From positions 1-7,832 of the forward strand of contig JAFDVT010000340.1 in the NCBI GenBank assembly GCA_018268875.1: a stretch of DNA of 7,832 nucleotides. Direction: 5' to 3'. This document shows, one piece after another, positions 1-5,895 of this stretch. The notes below the pieces were generated by a model. It was not told where the DNA came from. It saw only the letters and a program-made list of their open reading frames with translations, and ran no database searches. How positions within the stretch are numbered: the stretch's first letter is position 1; each line of letters begins with the position of its first letter. The translations under genes were made by a program, and so were the position numbers. This DNA comes from Acidobacteriota bacterium. GTDB taxonomy: Bacteria > Acidobacteriota > Terriglobia > Bryobacterales > Bryobacteraceae.

Positions 1-1187
1 TCCCACAAGGACCAGACGATCTGATCGCCGGACCACTTGGCCATCGACGAAGGCAGCATATGGGTCTGCATCTGGCCATCGTGGATACGGGTGAGCCCAT
101 AGCTGCCGACCCAGATATCGCCCTGGCGGTCCTGCAGGAGTGAGCGGATGGTGTTGGCCTCCGCGCCGCCGGGGAGGCGGATGCCACCGATCGAATCCGT
201 AGGGGCGTAGAGTAGGCCCTGGTTGAGGGTCCCGGCCCAGATGCCGCCGTTGCGATCTTCGAGTACCCGGATGGGAGTCGCGGTTGAGAGGCCGGGTACT
301 TTGGTGGCGATGCCGTCGCGCCAGAGCGCGGTATTGCCCTTGGTGTCGGTGATCCAGAGGCGGCCTGTGCGATCAAGGTAGTTGGCGAAGGTGCCGGCCG
401 GCAGTCCTCGATACGTAGTGAGGCGGCCGTCGGCTTCCACGCAATAGCTTTCGGTGGCGCTGGCAGGGCGTCCGAGGATGCGGTACCAAAGCCTGCCTTG
501 CGGGTCCTCCACCGTGATCTCGATGCGAAGCTTTGCCGGGTCGCCGGACCCGGGCGGGAGCGGGACATCGGTCCACTTGCCGTAGGCAAAGCGCTGCAGA
601 CCGGTGGCGCCACGGCCGGTGCGCCAAAGTCCAAAGAGGTCGCCATCCCAGCCCACGGAGGCCGGCCGGGTGAGGTAGCGGGCGGTGTCCTCCCCATCGA
701 TGGTCGCGACTGGTTCGAGCTTTTGCTTGCCGGCGGGGAGCAAGCTGAGTCCACGGGGTGTGTGGAGCCAGATGTTGCCAGAGGCGTCCTGATCGATGCG
801 TTTGACGGACATGTCCGCGAGGCCGTCGCTCGTGGTGTAGGAGGTGAACTGGCCCTTGTGATACCGGATGGCGCCCCCGCTCCAGGCTCCCGCCCAGATG
901 TCGCCATCGCGATCCTCCATTAGGGCGGAAGCGACAAAGATGGTGCTTCGGATGGCCGGGGTGTTGCTCTGATCAAAGACTTTGAAGCGGACGCCGTCGA
1001 AGCGGACAAGACCACGGTAGGTGGTGAACCAAAGGAAGCCGTCGCGCGATTGGAGCATGGCCAGAACGGAGTCCTGGGGGAGGCCGTCGTCGGTCGTGTA
1101 AAAACGGAAGCGTTCCTGGTTGCCGCTGTCTGCCACGGCCGCGTAGGCGAGCAGGCTGAACACGGGGATAATCCAACGGCGGCGCAT
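1..1187 (-). CDS. Two-component-regulator propeller (Reg_prop) sensor protein, N-terminal part, cut by left window edge
   Basis: The frame is open from ATG at 1187 to the window edge (395 codons, no stop). Residues 1-19 look like a signal peptide (MRRR, then a hydrophobic run IIPVFSLLAYAAVA), so the protein is probably exported and its propeller periplasmic. Propeller blades with the Reg_prop signature repeat through the rest: FYTTDDGLPQDSV at 29-41, SRDGFLWFTTYRGLVRFDG at 47-65, EDRDGDIWAG at 91-100, DQDASGNIWLHTPRGLSLL at 132-150, DRTGRLWIT at 272-280, EDRNGGIWAGTLNQGL at 310-325 and QDRQGDIWVGSYGLTRI at 352-368. In this family the periplasmic propeller usually precedes a Y_Y_Y domain, a membrane segment and a histidine kinase, GGDEF or LuxR-type output, which would lie beyond base 1; the output type cannot be told here. 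The start is fixed because the next upstream in-frame codons run into a stop at 1212-1214 with no other ATG, GTG or TTG. No Shine-Dalgarno sequence is visible before it. It lies downstream of the AraC gene on the same strand. Confidence 0.9.
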   Translation of the reverse strand, partial: MRRRWIIPVFSLLAYAAVADSGNQERFRFYTTDDGLPQDSVLAMLQSRDGFLWFTTYRGLVRFDGVRFKVFDQSNTPAIRSTIFVASALMEDRDGDIWAGAWSGGAIRYHKGQFTSYTTSDGLADMSVKRIDQDASGNIWLHTPRGLSLLPAGKQKLEPVATIDGEDTARYLTRPASVGWDGDLFGLWRTGRGATGLQRFAYGKWTDVPLPPGSGDPAKLRIEITVEDPQGRLWYRILGRPASATESYCVEADGRLTTYRGLPAGTFANYLDRTGRLWITDTKGNTALWRDGIATKVPGLSTATPIRVLEDRNGGIWAGTLNQGLLYAPTDSIGGIRLPGGAEANTIRSLLQDRQGDIWVGSYGLTRIHDGQMQTHMLPSSMAKWSGDQIVWSLW

Positions 1188-1260
1188 GGGTCGGGAAATA
1201 CAGTCCGATTGTCACATTTTGTTGCAACGGGCGGCTGCGTTTCGCCGGACTGGCGGGAAG
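1188..1260. other. 73-bp gap between AraC gene and propeller gene
   Basis: This gap holds the 5' leader of the propeller gene. A self-complementary TTGCAA lies at 1222-1227 and the minus strand is AT-rich just downstream of it, but no -35/-10 pair with normal spacing can be defended. A 4-bp stem (CGCC, loop AGTCC, GGCG on the minus strand, about 1242-1254) has no U-tract and is not a convincing terminator. The propeller gene may have its own weak promoter here or be read through from the AraC gene. Confidence 0.3.
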
Positions 1261-2286
1261 CTATTGATCCCCAAGCGGTTCGCTGGCATTGTGTTCCCGC
1301 CACCGGTTGGGCGTTACGCCTTCCCAGTCGCGGAAGGCGCGATAGAAGGAACTGGTGTCCTGGAAGCCCAGCAGGTACGCTACTTCGTTGATGGGGGCCG
1401 CGGGGTCGGAGAGTAGTTGGCGTCCGAGTTCCTGTCGCGCTGCCACGAGGAGATCGCGATACGTTGTTCCCTCGTCCGTAATTCGACGTTGTAGCGTGCG
1501 TTCGCTCATCCCGAGTTCTCGCGCCACCTCGGACAATTCGGGGCGGCCGCTCGCCAGGTTCCGCTTCATCACGATCCTCGCTCGCTCGCTGACCGAATCG
1601 CACGCTTGTAGGTCGTCAAGTGCCGCGACGAGGGCTGGCGTCAGGAGTTCGAGCAGTTCCGGGTTGCGGCCGGGAAATGGCCGGTCGAGGTCGGCCGTTT
1701 TGAGTACCAACGCGTTGCGTGGGGCGTCGTATCGGATTGGGCATCCGAAATACGCTTTGTGCAGCGGGGCTTGTGTTCTGGAGCGTGTGAGCTCTACTCG
1801 TTGGGGCGTCAGGTGCTGCCCCGTGCCCCGTCGGCCGAGTTCGACGACCGATGCGAAGCCTATGTCCGTGAGAATCGCCGGCTCAGGTGTGGTCGCATGG
1901 TGCCACTCGATGGTGATGGTGCACTCGGCCTTGTCCTCCGTGACGTGCAAGTGTTCAGGAGTACAAAGACGCTTGAATCGTGCGGTGCGATGGAGTCCGT
2001 CGCGATAGTCGCTCGCGTAGAAGGCCGCCAGGCTTGACGGGGGATGCGCCGCCGTGGGCGTGCCTTCGACGAGCTTGATGCCTAGGTCGCCGTCCGCTTT
2101 GAGGTCCTCGATGGCTTTCCAGAGAGCGAAGTATTGTGCGGTGGTAATGACCGCCTGCCCGTCGAGATGGAGTGCGGCCGGGAGCCGGGCTTGGCGCAGC
2201 AGGGCCGCCGGCGGCAGCCCGATCCGTTCCATCGCGCGCCAGAACGCTGGCGGCACGTTGCACCGGTCTGGAGGGACTCTGCTCAT
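1261..2286 (-). CDS. AraC-family transcriptional regulator with Arabinose_bd-type N-terminal domain
   Basis: This is a 341-residue cytoplasmic one-component regulator. Residues about 20-210 fit the Arabinose_bd (PF12625-like) sensor domain of OruR/ArgR-type AraC proteins: AMERIGLPPAALLRQARLP at 18-36, the region YFALWKAIEDL at 52-62 and the late motif YFGCPIRYDAPRNALVL at 179-195. The C-terminal 100 residues form the double helix-turn-helix. The first HTH is LSEVARELGMSERTLQRRI at 251-269. The second is INEVAYLLGFQDTSSFYRAF at 299-318, followed by the family's G-x-TPxxWR ending (GVTPNRWR, 323-330). Length is normal for the class. The start at 2286 follows the SDR stop by 41 bp, and no Shine-Dalgarno sequence is visible, so translation may depend on read-through from the SDR gene. 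The most economical guess is that it controls its own operon with the upstream dehydrogenase, which is common for this family. The inducer is unknown. Confidence 0.9.
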   Translation of the reverse strand: MSRVPPDRCNVPPAFWRAMERIGLPPAALLRQARLPAALHLDGQAVITTAQYFALWKAIEDLKADGDLGIKLVEGTPTAAHPPSSLAAFYASDYRDGLHRTARFKRLCTPEHLHVTEDKAECTITIEWHHATTPEPAILTDIGFASVVELGRRGTGQHLTPQRVELTRSRTQAPLHKAYFGCPIRYDAPRNALVLKTADLDRPFPGRNPELLELLTPALVAALDDLQACDSVSERARIVMKRNLASGRPELSEVARELGMSERTLQRRITDEGTTYRDLLVAARQELGRQLLSDPAAPINEVAYLLGFQDTSSFYRAFRDWEGVTPNRWREHNASEPLGDQ

Positions 2287-2327
2287 TTGGTTGACTTTCG
2301 CGCGGCGAGCTTCGTCGGTGAGATTGG

Positions 2328-3158
2328 CTATCTCATCTGGCTCATGATGACGCGGTCAAACGCCCGATCACCGAACCACTTTCTAATAAAGATCATCGGG
2401 GCCGCGTATTTGCCGGCAACGTAGCGTGTCGACGGGTTCTTCGCTTTTACGGCTTTGGACACGATAGCGGCGATCACGCTGGGGCTCGTACCGCGTCCGC
2501 GTCCGTACGCCTCCTGCATCGACTTGGCGACACCCTGGGTGAGCTTGCCGTAGGCGCCGCTGCCGGACCGTTGCAGAAGGCCATCGGCGGCGGTATTCCC
2601 AAACTCGGTCTCGATCAAGCCTGGCTCGATGACCACCACTCGAATGCCGAAGGGGGCGAGTTCCAGCCGCAGGCAATCCGACCATCCTTCGAGAGCGTGC
2701 TTGGTTGCGTGATACCAGCCCCCGAGCAGTGTATAAACCTTGCCGCCCATGGAAGTGATGTTGATGATTGTGCCGGAGCCTTTCTTGCGCATGGCTGGCA
2801 GCAGAAGTTGCGTCAGGCGGGCGGTGCCGAAGACATTCACTTCGAACTGGTAGCGGGCCTCATCCAAGCCGACGTCCTCGATGGGGCCATACAGTCCGAA
2901 CCCGGCGTTGTTGACCAGTACGTCGACACTGTCCACCTGCCCGAGGATGGTGTCGACGGCGGCAGTGACGTCTGGGTCCTTGGAGATATCCATGCGCAGC
3001 GGCATTGCGCCGAGGCGGGCGAGGTCTTCCATTTTCTCGACGTGGCGCGCTGCCACATACACCTGATAGCCGTCGTTGATGAGCTGCTTGGCAATCTCCT
3101 TGCCCATGCCGGAGGATGCCCCGGTCACGAGTGCCGTCTTCTTTTTCCTGTCGAACAT
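2328..3158 (-). CDS. Classical short-chain dehydrogenase/reductase (SDR), oxidoreductase
   Basis: This 276-residue Rossmann-fold NAD(P)-dependent oxidoreductase is the usual length for a classical SDR. Visible motifs, numbered from MFDRKKK, are the cofactor loop TGASSGMG (12-19), D57 in MDIS, NNAG (83-86), structural Asn N108 in VNVFG, catalytic Ser136 in NITSMGG, Tyr149 and Lys153 in the YxxxK motif (YHATK), and PG at 179-180. R38 and H39 after beta-2 (AARHVEK) suggest NADP(H) preference, though only as an inference. The substrate cannot be assigned; annotations in this subgroup are typically just oxidoreductase or SDR family NAD(P)-dependent oxidoreductase. Start: two consecutive ATGs at 3161 and 3158 follow AGGAG with 4- and 7-nt spacing. 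I chose 3158 for the better spacing; 3161 adds one Met. A longer reading from 3188 would run through the Shine-Dalgarno and is unlikely. The gene is first in a two-gene unit with the AraC regulator. Confidence 0.93.
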   Translation of the reverse strand: MFDRKKKTALVTGASSGMGKEIAKQLINDGYQVYVAARHVEKMEDLARLGAMPLRMDISKDPDVTAAVDTILGQVDSVDVLVNNAGFGLYGPIEDVGLDEARYQFEVNVFGTARLTQLLLPAMRKKGSGTIINITSMGGKVYTLLGGWYHATKHALEGWSDCLRLELAPFGIRVVVIEPGLIETEFGNTAADGLLQRSGSGAYGKLTQGVAKSMQEAYGRGRGTSPSVIAAIVSKAVKAKNPSTRYVAGKYAAPMIFIRKWFGDRAFDRVIMSQMR

Positions 3159-3165
3159 CATTGCT

Positions 3166-3170
3166 CTCCT
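3166..3170 (-). promoter_or_regulatory. Ribosome binding site of the SDR gene (decides start)
   Basis: AGGAG on the minus strand lies 4 nt before the ATG at 3161 and 7 nt before the ATG at 3158. It rules out the longer start at 3188 and favours the second ATG. Confidence 0.7.
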
Positions 3171-3187
3171 TCGCTTCTTCGATTTCA

Positions 3188-3216
3188 ATTCTAGGATGCT
3201 TCGATGCTCCGTTCAC
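3188..3216 (-). promoter_or_regulatory. Candidate promoter of the SDR-AraC operon
   Basis: On the minus strand, TAGAAT (3193-3188) matches the -10 consensus at 5 of 6 positions. With a 17-bp spacer the -35 is GTGAAC (3216-3211), only 3 of 6. The weak -35 would suit an activator-dependent promoter such as one served by the AraC protein. The transcript would start near 3181, leaving a leader of about 20 nt. Confidence 0.35.
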
Positions 3217-3265
3217 CCGCGAAAGACGCCAATCGGCTTGCGGATTACGCCAAATGGGGGACCGC

Positions 3266-3281
3266 CGTTTCTCACGAAACG
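3266..3281. repeat. Perfect inverted repeat in the divergent SDR / PEP-CTERM gap
   Basis: CGTTTC (3266-3271), loop TCAC, GAAACG (3276-3281) is a perfect 6+4+6 dyad. It lies about 30 bp upstream of the candidate PEP-CTERM -35 box and about 50 bp upstream of the SDR -35 region, where an operator would be expected. It could equally be a chance palindrome; no second copy was noticed in the window. Confidence 0.4.
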
Positions 3282-3313
3282 CCAAAAGGCCCCGACCCGG
3301 AACGGCGGATTTG

Positions 3314-3343
3314 TTGTCCCTTTAACGCAAGCTTCAATACAAT
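3314..3343 (+). promoter_or_regulatory. Candidate promoter of the PEP-CTERM protein gene
   Basis: TTGTCC (3314-3319, 4 of 6 to TTGACA) is separated by 18 bp from TACAAT (3338-3343, 5 of 6 to TATAAT). Transcription would begin near 3350, giving a leader of about 40 nt before the ATG at 3391. Confidence 0.5.
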
Positions 3344-3378
3344 GGTTGGCATCCGTAGTAGGACGAAGAACAAGGTTG

Positions 3379-3384
3379 AGGAGG
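3379..3384 (+). promoter_or_regulatory. Strong ribosome binding site of the PEP-CTERM gene (decides start)
   Basis: A full AGGAGG ends 6 nt before the ATG at 3391. It fixes the start there, although the same frame is open back to an ATG at 3076 that overlaps the SDR gene antisense. Confidence 0.8.
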
Positions 3385-3390
3385 AAGAGA

Positions 3391-4020
3391 ATGACAGCCA
3401 AATCAGTTTTGCGTATTGCCGCACTATCGGCATTGCTGCTCGCGTCATCCCAGGATGCTCGAGCAGATGTAATCATGAACTTCACGGAGTCAGGATCGAA
3501 TGTGGTCGGCACCGCGTCCGGTAGTATCGACTTGGCCGGGCTCACGTTCGCATTCTGGACTGCCGGCGGAGGGGCGCTATACCCGGCTTACCCGAGTGGC
3601 GGAAGTTTTGCCGGGTTGGGAGCTCCTGGCAACCCCCCAATCGGGGTTAGTGCGTACACCACGGGAACCATCAGCGGTCCAACGAGCTTTGGAACGGGTG
3701 GCCTGGCCTTTCCGAACTCCGGAAGCGGTAATCCGATCGACATTGCTACTGCTTACACTGGTTTTGGGACGATCATCTATCTCCCAAACGGATACGTCTC
3801 TGGCAGCGCGCTATCGAGCACCTCCACATGGAATTCAACTACCTTTGCCGCGCTCGGCCTGACACCGGGAACCTACGTATACAAGTGGGGAAGCGGCGAT
3901 CATGCCGATTCTTTCACAGTGAATATCGGTTCGACGAATTCGGTTCCCGAGCCTGGCGCAATCCTCTTGCTTGGAACTAGCGCCCTGGCGCTCGTCGTGC
4001 GCCGTTCCCGCACCGCGTAA
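3391..4020 (+). CDS. PEP-CTERM sorting-domain exported protein, small Gly/Ser/Thr-rich
   Basis: This is a 209-residue exported protein. Residues 1-25 are a signal peptide (MTAKSVLRIAALSALLLASS, probable cleavage after DARA, before Asp26). The mature part is rich in Gly, Ser, Thr and aromatic residues and low in charge. A PEP-CTERM sorting signal closes the protein: VPEPG at 185-189, a hydrophobic stretch ILLLGTSALALVV at 191-203 and the basic tail RRSRTA. In the known system the tripartite signal is handled by EpsH/exosortase, with delivery to the envelope or extracellular matrix; no exosortase gene is in the window. The segment LGLTPGTYVYKWGSGDHADS (155-174), with its WGSG and ADSFTV motif, recalls a recurrent C-terminal pattern of short PEP-CTERM proteins whose function is unknown. 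It is a single gene with its own promoter, ending 2 bp from the convergent NmrA-like gene. I do not assign a molecular function beyond surface delivery. Confidence 0.92.
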   Translation: MTAKSVLRIAALSALLLASSQDARADVIMNFTESGSNVVGTASGSIDLAGLTFAFWTAGGGALYPAYPSGGSFAGLGAPGNPPIGVSAYTTGTISGPTSFGTGGLAFPNSGSGNPIDIATAYTGFGTIIYLPNGYVSGSALSSTSTWNSTTFAALGLTPGTYVYKWGSGDHADSFTVNIGSTNSVPEPGAILLLGTSALALVVRRSRTA

Positions 4021-4022
4021 GC

Positions 4023-4976
4023 CTAACGGGCGACGCCCGCTCGACCGGTAGATGGCTCGTCGCCAATCGCGGCGAGGCCATCGCCGAGGGTCGTGACGGG
4101 AAAATCGGGAAACCGCAGCTTGAACTTGTCCGACACAAAAATGTTGTCCACGGCGTAGCGTGGCAAAAGTTCGGCGGCATCACGAGCCTGTTTGTTGACA
4201 AGGCCGGCGAGCCACAATTGCCATCGCCGGATGACATGGTGGCGCGATGGGACGCCGAAGGTCTCCGCCGCGAGTGAAACGAATTGCCGGTATGTCAGCC
4301 GATTGTCGTCACAAGGTAGGTGCCAGGTTTGACCATAGGCATCCGGGGTGTTGCCGAGTAGCGCCATCGCGCGGGCGGCGTCCGGCGTGTAGATCAACGT
4401 TCGCAGGGTGCTGTCACTCAGGAACACCTTTGCCGCTTTGCCGGCGCGCAGGTTGTCGATGACCATCGTATTGGTAATGCTCTGCGTCCGGGCTGGCCCA
4501 TAGAACTCGGGGGCGCGGCAAATCATCGCTTCCACGCGGCGCTCCCGCATGGCGTCCAGTAACTGGCGGGCAATGCTGGCGCGAACTTCGCCTTTCTTGC
4601 CGTAGGGCTGGAACGGGGTTGCCTCGGTCTGAGGTTCCGCCGTTTGCGGGTACATGTACGTGTTGTCGAAGAACACCAACTTCACACGGTGGGCCGCGCA
4701 GGCAGCGATGGTGTTGCGCATCAGAATCGGCCACTGCTGTACCCACAGCTGTGTATCCATCGGCAAGCCCACCGTGAGGTAAGCGATCCGGGAACCTTCG
4801 ACGGCGCGCATCGCCTGCGCGGCATCGAGCAGATCGGCGCCGCATAACTGGTCGGACTCGTTCACCGCTTGCGGTTTCCGGCTGACCAGCCGGATCTCGT
4901 TCGTGAAACCGTCCTGCTTCAAGTGCAAGGCCAACTCGCGGCCAATCTGCCCGCTGGCTCCAAGAATCGTCTGCAC
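4023..4976 (-). CDS. NmrA/epimerase-like NAD(P)-binding Rossmann protein (atypical/extended SDR)
   Basis: The protein has 317 residues when started at GTG 4976. The N-terminus carries the dinucleotide-binding loop of extended and atypical SDRs: TILGASGQIG at 3-12 (GxSGxIG). It then has YLTVGLP at 66-72, the strand VKLVFFDNTYMYP at 98-110, and PYGKKGEVRASIARQLL at 124-140, where Tyr125 and the following lysines occupy the place of the SDR Tyr-Lys pair. The GRxPxFYGP-like motif appears as CRAPEFYGPA at 153-162. This pattern is common in proteins annotated NAD-dependent epimerase/dehydratase or NmrA family, which may reduce substrates or act as redox sensors; the substrate is unknown. The start is a GTG 7 nt after the hydrolase stop, with GAGG 11 nt upstream. 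The longer ATG reading at 5048 overlaps the hydrolase by 65 nt and adds an Arg-rich extension ahead of the Rossmann beta-1 strand, so I rejected it. It is the second gene of the MerR-controlled operon. Confidence 0.85.
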   Translation of the reverse strand: MQTILGASGQIGRELALHLKQDGFTNEIRLVSRKPQAVNESDQLCGADLLDAAQAMRAVEGSRIAYLTVGLPMDTQLWVQQWPILMRNTIAACAAHRVKLVFFDNTYMYPQTAEPQTEATPFQPYGKKGEVRASIARQLLDAMRERRVEAMICRAPEFYGPARTQSITNTMVIDNLRAGKAAKVFLSDSTLRTLIYTPDAARAMALLGNTPDAYGQTWHLPCDDNRLTYRQFVSLAAETFGVPSRHHVIRRWQLWLAGLVNKQARDAAELLPRYAVDNIFVSDKFKLRFPDFPVTTLGDGLAAIGDEPSTGRAGVAR

Positions 4977-4983
4977 GATCGAC

Positions 4984-5814
4984 TTAGCCTCGGATGAACG
5001 CGAGCAGATCCGCGTTAATAACGTCCGCCTGCGTGGTCGGCATGCCATGCGGGAAGCCTGGATACGATTTCAGGGTGCCGTTCTTTAGCAGCTTGGCGGA
5101 CAGCAGGCCAGAGCTCGCATATGGCACCACCTGATCGTCCTCGCCGTGCATGACCAGGACAGGGATCGAGGCGCTCTTCAAGTCCTCCGTAAAATCGGTC
5201 TGCGAAAAAGCGACGATACCGTCGTAGTGTGCCTTTGCGCCGCCCATCATTCCCTGCCGCCACCAGTTCCAAACCACGGGCTCCGATGCCTTCGCGCCGG
5301 GGCGGTTGTAACCATAAAATGGACCCGCGGCGACGTTGTAGTAGAACTCAGAACGGTTGGCCTCGAGTTGCGCCTGGAAGTCGTCAAACACCGCCTTGGG
5401 CAGGCCGGCCGGGTTGCTCTCGGTCTTCACCATCAAGGGTGGAACCGCGCTGATCAGCACTCCCTTCGCGACACGGTCTTCGCCGTGGCGAGCGATGTAG
5501 TGGATGACTTCGCCACCACCGGTAGAATGCCCAACGTGCACGGCCTTCTGTACGCCAAGATGATTGACGACAGCCGCGACATCATCGGCATAGTGGTCCA
5601 TATCATGCCCGTCCCAGACCTGGCTCGACCTGCCGTGGCCGCGCCGGTCGTGCGCGACGACGCGATAGCCGTGCTTCAGGAAGAAGAGCATCTGGGCGTC
5701 CCAGTCGTCCGAACTGAGAGGCCAGCCGTGATGAAAGAAGATGACCTGCGCATCGCGCGGTCCCCAATCCTTGTAGAAGATGTCAACGTTGTCTTTGGTC
5801 GTACAGTGGGGCAT
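4984..5814 (-). CDS. Alpha/beta hydrolase, non-haem chloroperoxidase (haloperoxidase) type
   Basis: The protein has 276 residues, matching the cofactor-free chloroperoxidase/bromoperoxidase A2 family. Visible elements are the oxyanion-side HHGWPL (28-33), YRVVAHDRRGHGRSS (50-64) and the nucleophile elbow GHSTGG with Ser97. The acid is in HGEDDQVVP, most likely Asp227, and the base is His256 in GFPHGMP. These line up with the known S98-D228-H257 triad of BPO-A2. Such enzymes are esterases, lactonases or perhydrolases; halogenation is a side activity via peracid, so the name should not be taken as the function. There is no signal peptide, so it is cytoplasmic. The start is fixed by GGAGG 5 nt before ATG 5814, although the frame stays open antisense across merR to 6339. 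It is the first gene of the operon, 7 bp upstream of the NmrA-like gene. Its promoter has the 19-bp spacer of MerR-activated promoters. Confidence 0.94.
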   Translation of the reverse strand: MPHCTTKDNVDIFYKDWGPRDAQVIFFHHGWPLSSDDWDAQMLFFLKHGYRVVAHDRRGHGRSSQVWDGHDMDHYADDVAAVVNHLGVQKAVHVGHSTGGGEVIHYIARHGEDRVAKGVLISAVPPLMVKTESNPAGLPKAVFDDFQAQLEANRSEFYYNVAAGPFYGYNRPGAKASEPVVWNWWRQGMMGGAKAHYDGIVAFSQTDFTEDLKSASIPVLVMHGEDDQVVPYASSGLLSAKLLKNGTLKSYPGFPHGMPTTQADVINADLLAFIRG

Positions 5815-5819
5815 GCTTT

Positions 5820-5824
5820 CCTCC
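5820..5824 (-). promoter_or_regulatory. Ribosome binding site of the hydrolase (decides start)
   Basis: GGAGG on the minus strand with a 5-nt spacer to ATG 5814. It shows that the much longer open frame (to 6339) is not used. Confidence 0.8.
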
Positions 5825-5845
5825 GGCTTGTTGCGCGTTTCCCTG

Positions 5846-5876
5846 ATTGTAAGATTGAAGTTCACTTGAATGTCAA
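5846..5876 (-). promoter_or_regulatory. MerR-type promoter/operator 1, driving hydrolase-NmrA operon
   Basis: Read on the minus strand, a perfect -35 TTGACA (5876-5871) is followed by a 19-bp spacer and -10 TACAAT (5851-5846, 5 of 6). The 22-bp dyad at 5855-5876 has the form TTGA, 2 nt, TTCA, 2 nt, TGAA, 2 nt, TCAA, with all 16 arm bases paired. A 19-bp spacer with a dyad between the boxes is the diagnostic layout of promoters that MerR proteins activate by DNA distortion. Transcription would begin near 5839, about 25 nt before the hydrolase ATG. The site also covers the region upstream of merR, so the regulator probably controls itself from it. No separate good merR promoter was found; TTGAAT at 5866-5871 is the best plus-strand -10 candidate. 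Confidence 0.82.
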
Positions 5877-5895
5877 TCCACGGCGGATGCAACGC

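Noticed and set aside
498..923. 141-codon plus-strand frame inside the propeller gene
   Set aside because: Antisense shadow of repeated blades, no start signal and no family resemblance.
1222..1227. TTGCAA palindrome as an operator or -35 for the propeller gene
   Set aside because: Six-base palindromes are common and no -10 at proper spacing is present.
920..1603. 227-codon minus-strand frame spanning the end of the AraC gene and the start of the propeller gene
   Set aside because: Arg/Pro/Thr-rich shadow; both real genes lie in other frames of the same strand with clear domains.
1355..2008. 217-codon plus-strand frame antisense to the AraC gene
   Set aside because: Low-complexity Ser/Arg-rich translation with no recognisable fold; the opposite strand has full AraC domains.
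3076..3390. 105-codon upstream extension of the PEP-CTERM frame
   Set aside because: It overlaps the SDR start antisense and would bury the signal peptide; the AGGAGG site fixes the start at 3391.
4027..4039. CGGGC-GAC-GCCCG hairpin as a terminator
   Set aside because: Only 5 bp of stem with no U-tract, and it lies within the last codons of the NmrA-like gene.
4977..5048. Upstream ATG start for the NmrA-like gene
   Set aside because: It would overlap the hydrolase 3' end and add an Arg-rich segment before the Rossmann beta-1 strand; GTG 4976 fits the fold and spacing.
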